64,000 nt of DNA from Pseudomonas sp. KUIN-1. Its GTDB lineage: Bacteria; Pseudomonadota; Gammaproteobacteria; Pseudomonadales; Pseudomonadaceae. This document shows positions 59,971-64,000 of this stretch, piece after piece. The DNA lies in NCBI RefSeq assembly GCF_009176725.1, contig NZ_AP020337.1, positions 1,612,001 to 1,676,000 of the forward strand, in the 5' to 3' direction. The position numbers were made by a program, and so were the translations under genes. How positions within the stretch are numbered: the stretch's first letter is position 1; every line of letters begins with the position of its first letter. Below the pieces are notes generated by a model. The model saw only the letters and a list, made by a program, of their open reading frames with translations, ran no database searches and was not told the origin of the DNA.

Positions 59971-61089
59971 ATGAAGCGATTGGCCGGACTTTCCGCACTT
60001 GCTCTTATTATCTCCAGCACCAGCGGTTGCGGTTGGCTCTGGGGCGAAGATGGTTACTTCCGTGATCGCGGCAGCGATTACCTCCAGGCGACCCAGACCC
60101 CACCCATGCAGTTGCCCGCCGATGTCAGCGGCGTCAAGCGTCTGGATCCTTTGCTGCCGATCCCGCGTAACGTGGCTGACAGCACTCAGAAAGACGGCGA
60201 GTACACAGTGCCGCGTCCTCAGCCGCTGGGCACGACTTCCGAGTCGAGCGACTTCAGCCTGCAGAAGAGTGGTGATGCGCACTGGATCCTGGCGCAGCGT
60301 CAGCCCGCCGAAGTCTGGCCGGTGGCTCATCAGTATTTCGAAGACAACGGTTTCCGTATCGCTGAAGAGCGTCCGCAGACCGGCGAATTCAGCTCCTCGT
60401 GGCAGCGCCTCGATGAGCTGTCCGCTTCGGTGGCCAAGCGCCTGAGCGCTGCTGGTGTCTCGGCCGACTCGGAAACCCGTGTACGGGTTCGCATCGAGCC
60501 GGGCGTGCAGCGCAATACCAGTGAAGTCTACGTGGTCAGCGTTGAGCGTCCTGCCGGCAGCACTGCCGACGTGGCCTTCCCGACGCGTACCACCAACCTG
60601 GGCCTTGATGCAGCACTGACCGACGATCTGCTGGCCAGCATGGGCCGCAACGCCGAGAAGGGCGGTTCTATTTCCCTGCTGGCGGCACGTGACTACGACA
60701 CCCCGAGCCGTGTTGCCTTGAGCGAAGACGGCAGCGGCAACCCGGTCTTGAACCTCGGTGCCGATCTGGACCGCGCATGGTCGAGCGTTGGCCGTGCGCT
60801 GGATCAGGGCGACTGGCGTGTCGAGGACATCAACCGCAGCCTGGGTCTGTACTACATCAACCTGGCTGAAAAGGCCAAGACGCCTGAAAACGAGCCTGGT
60901 TTCTTCGGCCGCATGTTTGGCAGCAAGTCGACCAAGGAAGAGATCGATGCCCGTGCCGAGCGCTATCAGGTCCGCCTGAGCAAGGTCGGTGACAACGTTC
61001 AAGTGACCGTCGAGAAGAACATCAACACCGTTGCACCTGCGGATATCGCACGTCGGGTGTTGAGCGTTATTCAAGACAACCTGGGTTAA
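59971..61089 (+). CDS. bamC: BamC outer-membrane lipoprotein
   Basis: BamC (NlpB) is a lipoprotein of the BAM outer-membrane protein insertion machine. The 372-residue precursor has a lipobox ending SSTSGC with the acylated Cys at residue 20, an unstructured N-terminal part ([20 protein letters not shown]) and two helix-grip domains ([20 protein letters not shown] and [20 protein letters not shown]). dapA-bamC linkage is conserved in gamma-proteobacteria. Confidence 0.92.
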   Translation: MKRLAGLSALALIISSTSGCGWLWGEDGYFRDRGSDYLQATQTPPMQLPADVSGVKRLDPLLPIPRNVADSTQKDGEYTVPRPQPLGTTSESSDFSLQKSGDAHWILAQRQPAEVWPVAHQYFEDNGFRIAEERPQTGEFSSSWQRLDELSASVAKRLSAAGVSADSETRVRVRIEPGVQRNTSEVYVVSVERPAGSTADVAFPTRTTNLGLDAALTDDLLASMGRNAEKGGSISLLAARDYDTPSRVALSEDGSGNPVLNLGADLDRAWSSVGRALDQGDWRVEDINRSLGLYYINLAEKAKTPENEPGFFGRMFGSKSTKEEIDARAERYQVRLSKVGDNVQVTVEKNINTVAPADIARRVLSVIQDNLG

Positions 61090-61848
61090 GTGCGTTTCGC
61101 GGTTCTCGGCAGCGGCAGTCGTGGCAACGGCACGCTGGTCGCAAGCAACGATACGTACGTACTGGTCGATTGCGGTTTCTCCCTGCGGGAAACCGAGCGG
61201 CGCCTGGCTCGTCTGGGCGTCTCGGCAAGCCAGCTGAGCGCCATACTGGTGACCCACGAACATGCCGATCATGTGCATGGCGTGGGTTTGCTGTCGCGGC
61301 GCTACAATGTGCCGGTCTACCTCAGCAGCGGGACGTTGCGCGGAATGCGCAAGCCGGTTGAAATTGCCGGCCTGCTGGCAGGCGGGGAGAGTCTGCAGAT
61401 CGGCGCACTGGACATCGACGTGGTGTCGGTCGCCCACGATGCGCTTGAACCGACGCAGTTCGTCTTCAGTGACGGCAAGCGCCGCTTCGGCCTGTTGACC
61501 GACCTTGGCTCTTACTGCTCCAACGTATTACAGCGTTATCAAGGCCTGGATGCCTTGATGATCGAGGCCAATCACTGTCGCGACATGCTTGCCCGAGGCC
61601 AGTATCCGGTCTTTCTCAAGCAGCGCGTGGGCTGTGAAACCGGTCATTTGAACAACCATCAGGCCGCCAATCTGGTGAGCGAACTGGGATGGCAGGACCT
61701 TCAGCACCTGGTGCTGGCGCATCTCAGCAGCAAGAACAATCTGCCGCATCTGGCCCGGCAATGTTTTGTCGATACCCTCGGGTGCGACCCGGACTGGCTG
61801 CAACTGGCCGATCAAGATTCAGGGCTCGACTGGCGACATATCGCCTAG
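61090..61848 (+). CDS. MBL-fold metallohydrolase (YycJ/VicX-like)
   Basis: A 252-residue metallo-beta-lactamase-fold protein with the metal-binding motif LVTHEHADHVHG (His56, His58, Asp60, His61), the N-terminal FAVLGSGSRGNGTLVAS and further ligands in EANHCRDML and GHLNNHQAA. It resembles the YycJ/VicX group of presumed nucleases; its substrate is unknown. GTG start one codon-width after the bamC stop, so it is in the dapA-bamC operon. Confidence 0.9.
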   Translation: MRFAVLGSGSRGNGTLVASNDTYVLVDCGFSLRETERRLARLGVSASQLSAILVTHEHADHVHGVGLLSRRYNVPVYLSSGTLRGMRKPVEIAGLLAGGESLQIGALDIDVVSVAHDALEPTQFVFSDGKRRFGLLTDLGSYCSNVLQRYQGLDALMIEANHCRDMLARGQYPVFLKQRVGCETGHLNNHQAANLVSELGWQDLQHLVLAHLSSKNNLPHLARQCFVDTLGCDPDWLQLADQDSGLDWRHIA

Positions 61849-61876
61849 CCCAACTACTTAGCAAGCGGAGCCCATC

Positions 61877-62587
61877 ATGGAAAAACGTGAAGAACTCTAC
61901 CGCGGCAAAGCCAAATCGGTTTACAAGACCGACGACGCTGACCGCTTGATCCTGCTGTTCCGCAACGACACCTCGGCGTTCGACGGCAAGCGCATCGAAC
62001 AGCTCGACCGTAAAGGCATGGTGAACAACAAGTTCAACGCCTTCATCATGCAAAAGCTCGAAGAAGCGGGTATTCCAACCCAGTTCGACAAGCTGCTGGG
62101 CGACAACGAGTGCCTGGTCAAGAAGCTCGACATGATCCCGGTCGAATGCGTCGTGCGTAACTACGCGGCTGGCAGCCTGGTCAAGCGTCTGGGCATCGAA
62201 GAAGGCACCAAGCTCAACCCTTACACCTTCGAACTGTTCCTCAAGGACGACGCCAAGGGCGACCCGTTCATCAACGAATCCCACGTTGTGGCGTTCGGCT
62301 GGGGCACCGCCGAGCAACTGGCTCGCATGAAAGAGCTGTCGATCAAGGTCAATGACGTGCTGACCAAGCTGTTCGACGACGCCGGCCTGCTGCTGGTCGA
62401 CTTCAAACTCGAATTCGGCGTATTCCACGGTGAAATCGTCCTCGGCGACGAATTCAGCCCGGACGGCTGCCGCCTCTGGGACAAGGACACCCGCAAGAAA
62501 ATGGACAAGGACCGCTTCCGCCAGGGTCTGGGCGACGTCATCGAAGCCTACGAAGAAGTCGCAAACCGTCTGGGCGTGCCGCTGTAA
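61877..62587 (+). CDS. purC: SAICAR synthetase PurC
   Basis: PurC joins CAIR with aspartate in purine synthesis. The 236-residue protein begins [20 protein letters not shown] and contains [20 protein letters not shown] (substrate loop) and [20 protein letters not shown]. Length and motifs are normal. The last core gene before tRNA-Ser and the right-hand island. Confidence 0.98.
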   Translation: MEKREELYRGKAKSVYKTDDADRLILLFRNDTSAFDGKRIEQLDRKGMVNNKFNAFIMQKLEEAGIPTQFDKLLGDNECLVKKLDMIPVECVVRNYAAGSLVKRLGIEEGTKLNPYTFELFLKDDAKGDPFINESHVVAFGWGTAEQLARMKELSIKVNDVLTKLFDDAGLLLVDFKLEFGVFHGEIVLGDEFSPDGCRLWDKDTRKKMDKDRFRQGLGDVIEAYEEVANRLGVPL

Positions 62588-62631
62588 GCGGAAAAAAAAC
62601 ACGCAAGCGCTTGATAGCACGAAAAAAAACA

Positions 62632-62653
62632 GCAGAAGGGCTTCGCCTTCTGC
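62632..62653 (-). terminator. Hairpin oriented as a minus-strand terminator between purC and tRNA-Ser
   Basis: GCAGAAGG (62632-62639) pairs with CCTTCTGC (62646-62653). The eight A before it give a T run only on the minus strand, so on the plus strand it is a poor terminator for purC. Confidence 0.5.
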
Positions 62654-62680
62654 GTTGATGCTGTTATGATGCGCGCCGTT

Positions 62681-62770
62681 GGAGAGATGCCAGAGTGGCC
62701 GAATGGGACGGATTCGAAATCCGTTGTACCTTCACCGGTACCTAGGGTTCGAATCCCTATCTCTCCGCCA
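62681..62770 (+). tRNA. tRNA-Ser(CGA)
   Basis: A 90-base class II tRNA from GGAGAGATG to the encoded CCA, with a long variable arm (TACCTTCACCGGTA), anticodon CGA in the loop TTCGAAA and T arm GGTTCGAATCC. It lies after purC as in P. aeruginosa, and is followed directly by non-core DNA. Confidence 0.97.
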
Positions 62771-62779
62771 TTACGTAAA

Positions 62780-62810
62780 AACCTTTGTAAATCAATAAGT
62801 TACAAAGGTT
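62780..62810. repeat. Perfect inverted repeat next to tRNA-Ser, possible attachment-site arm or old terminator
   Basis: AACCTTTGTAA (62780-62790) and TTACAAAGGTT (62800-62810) pair perfectly over 11 bases around a 9-base loop. The stem lacks the T run expected of a tRNA terminator and is followed by AAGAAGC, suggesting that an insertion joined just after the stem. Confidence 0.55.
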
Positions 62811-62860
62811 AAGAAGCAGCGATTGGTAGCAGCAGTTTGTAGCAATTTTTTGCCAAGCTG

Positions 62861-62885
62861 CAGCGATCAAGTCGCTGTTTTTTTT
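62861..62885 (+). terminator. Terminator after tRNA-Ser
   Basis: CAGCGA (62861-62866) and TCGCTG (62872-62877) form a short stem followed by eight T bases. It would stop transcription from the tRNA before the island genes. Confidence 0.7.
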
Positions 62886-63145
62886 CGTCTGTATTTTTAG
62901 GTGACTGATCATATCCCCCGTCAGGTCTACGTAGCCCTTCTGTGATCGTCTAAGATGCGATAGGGCGTCGTTCGCATCACGACGTGTGATACGAGCAAGG
63001 TTTGATAAAAGCTCTTACACTGCAGCTACGGGATCTGTGAGCTTTGCGGCTATACATCTAAATTCACCAAAGTAGGGCTTGCCATCGATGTTGAGCAAAG
63101 CGAGGATGTTCAACGGCACATCGCCATCATGGAACGGAAACCAAA

Positions 63146-63820
63146 ATGCCTTATCAAGCTCAGCTTGTTTGTTTAGCCAACTCACGAAAACCCCAAGGCA
63201 AGTGCATTGCTGGCAAAATTTGGGGAGGAGATCACCACGGCACGTGGGTCCGTCCTGTGAGTAATCGTCCTCAAGATTCGATCTCTGACGTAGAACGAAC
63301 CTGCCAAACTGGGCAATTTGCTCAGTTGCGTGATTTTCTATCTATTTCCTTTTCCAATGCCCATGGACATGCGTTTCAGCAAGAAAATCATGTGATCCAG
63401 CATCCACCCGTTTGGGTTCAAAACGGGCAAGCGTCAATTGCTGACCTAGCCAATCTTGTGGACACACCGCTTGCTCTGTGGGAAAACAATCATCACAGCT
63501 ACTCAGGTTGCAATGACAAGGTTCCAGCTGAGATCCTTGTTAATCACCGATCTAGTCTCTACTTGATTCGCCCCCAAAATATCCGGATCAGAGTCTCTGC
63601 CGAGGGGGCGTATCGTGGTGATGGGACGCTAAAAGCAAGGGCAACATTTTCGTACAACAGAATTAACTACTCCCTTATCATCACCGATCATGACGTGGAG
63701 CGATATTATCAGCAGCAAGGTGCCGGTGAATATACTCCAGAGGGCGTGAGCTATTTTACGGTTAGCCTCGGTGACGTGAGCAACGGTTTTGCTTATAAAT
63801 TGATAGCCGCAGTGATCTAA
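63146..63820 (+). CDS. Dual OB domain-containing protein
   Basis: A 224-residue protein of the Dual-OB family. Family-like stretches are LVCLANSRKPQGKCIAGKIW, GTWVRPVSNRPQDSISDVER, FQQENHVIQH and, near the C-terminus, YFTVSLGDVSNGFAYKLIAA. The two halves would form OB folds, which often bind nucleic acid. Such genes typically sit next to DUF488 genes in islands, as here (8 bases before the next ATG). Function is unknown, and the assignment is from memory of the family. The DNA is visibly less GC-rich than the core. No catalytic motif was seen. Confidence 0.72.
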   Translation: MPYQAQLVCLANSRKPQGKCIAGKIWGGDHHGTWVRPVSNRPQDSISDVERTCQTGQFAQLRDFLSISFSNAHGHAFQQENHVIQHPPVWVQNGQASIADLANLVDTPLALWENNHHSYSGCNDKVPAEILVNHRSSLYLIRPQNIRIRVSAEGAYRGDGTLKARATFSYNRINYSLIITDHDVERYYQQQGAGEYTPEGVSYFTVSLGDVSNGFAYKLIAAVI

Positions 63821-63828
63821 GGGTAAAT

Positions 63829-64000
63829 ATGAAAATTTTCACAATAGGTTTTACTGAGAAAAAAGCCGAGCGTTTTTTCTCTCTTATTAAATTGTCAGGT
63901 ACGAAGCGAATTGTTGATGTACGACTTAATAACTCGTCGCAACTTTCAGCCTTCGCCAAAAAAGACGATCTAAAATATTTCCTCAAAGAACTTTGTAATG
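63829..64000 (+). CDS. DUF488 domain protein, N-terminal part (runs off the window)
   Basis: The first 57 codons are in the window. They read MKIFTIGFTEKKAERFFSLI and IVDVRLNNSSQLSAFAKKDD, the start of the DUF488 domain (TIG(H/F)...DVR pattern). Family members are small proteins of about 120-180 residues with unknown function, sometimes linked to stress or defence islands. Starts 8 bases after the dual-OB gene, so the two are almost certainly one operon. The 3' end lies outside the window. Confidence 0.72.
   Translation, partial: MKIFTIGFTEKKAERFFSLIKLSGTKRIVDVRLNNSSQLSAFAKKDDLKYFLKELCN

Larger units (their letters stand above)
62771..63145. other. Island boundary region after tRNA-Ser
   Basis: About 375 bases. 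It begins with a hairpin (62780-62810) and a terminator-like hairpin (62861-62885). No plus-strand gene was found. A minus-strand frame ending at 63015, antisense to the next gene's start, reads NILALLNIDGKPYFGEF but was not accepted. This stretch is probably the left end of an inserted element. Confidence 0.5.

Noticed and set aside
59041..61437. A 798-codon minus-strand open frame over dapA and bamC.
   Set aside because: Antisense shadow of two certain genes, with low-complexity composition and no domain.
63015..63190. A minus-strand frame ending at 63015 that reads WFPFHDGDVPLNILALLNID then GKPYFGEF, antisense to the start of the dual-OB gene.
   Set aside because: It runs into the dual-OB coding sequence on the other strand, has no identifiable start and matches no family I know. 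An antisense open frame is the simplest explanation.

Overview
The window reads as a chromosomal segment of a plant-associated Pseudomonas of the P. syringae / P. savastanoi / P. amygdali group. Housekeeping genes (recA-recX, rimO, proS, aspS, ruvCAB, tolQRAB-pal-cpoB, queE-queC, nadA, dapA-bamC, purC) are typical Pseudomonas proteins, much of the order matches P. aeruginosa from memory, and the accessory block carries a near-identical relative of the P. savastanoi indole-acetic-acid genes iaaM-iaaH. No database search could be run; names rest on recognised motifs and recalled family members.

Layout. 0.1-5.7 kb: SOS-controlled recA with recX, a LOG-family gene, a small secreted protein, a DTW-domain tRNA enzyme, a LuxR response regulator and dgkA. 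5.7-13 kb: the divergent finR/fpr pair, trmO, a DUF1456 gene, an RsuA-like pseudouridine synthase that lacks the catalytic Asp, a GNAT gene, rimO and a small catalase-like gene. 13.3-19.3 kb: kup, then the overlapping mprF-acvB pair for aminoacyl-phosphatidylglycerol turnover. 19.6-20 kb: two tandem initiator tRNA genes, each with its own promoter and terminator. 20.2-29.4 kb: dinB, a lipoprotein, proS, an OprD porin, HIT-slyX, a membrane-anchored cold-shock protein, a Dps-like ferritin and a ribbon-helix-helix protein. 29.7-41.8 kb: a long run of plus-strand core genes from aspS to queC.

41.8-53.5 kb is an accessory island between tRNA-Lys(UUU) and nadA. It starts with a decayed rulB (umuC-like) fragment, then about 1 kb of AT-rich non-coding DNA, then iaaM-iaaH plus a third gene encoding a divergent carboxyltransferase-fold protein. 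After that come decayed pieces of an F420/NADP-type oxidoreductase, a topoisomerase III (topB, typical of integrative conjugative elements) and a tyrosine integrase, followed by an intact chemoreceptor, a small cupin and a DedA-family membrane protein. The island looks old and immobilised, but its auxin genes are intact.

53.5-62.6 kb returns to core genes: nadA, a BepA-like protease, a TusA-like protein, a PerM-like permease, bcp-gcvR, dapA-bamC-MBL and purC. A tRNA-Ser(CGA) follows, and the window ends in what looks like a second tRNA-anchored island. Its first genes are a dual-OB-domain protein and a DUF488 protein cut by the window edge. That pair, and the carboxyltransferase-like third gene of the auxin operon, are the least explained and most interesting parts of the window.
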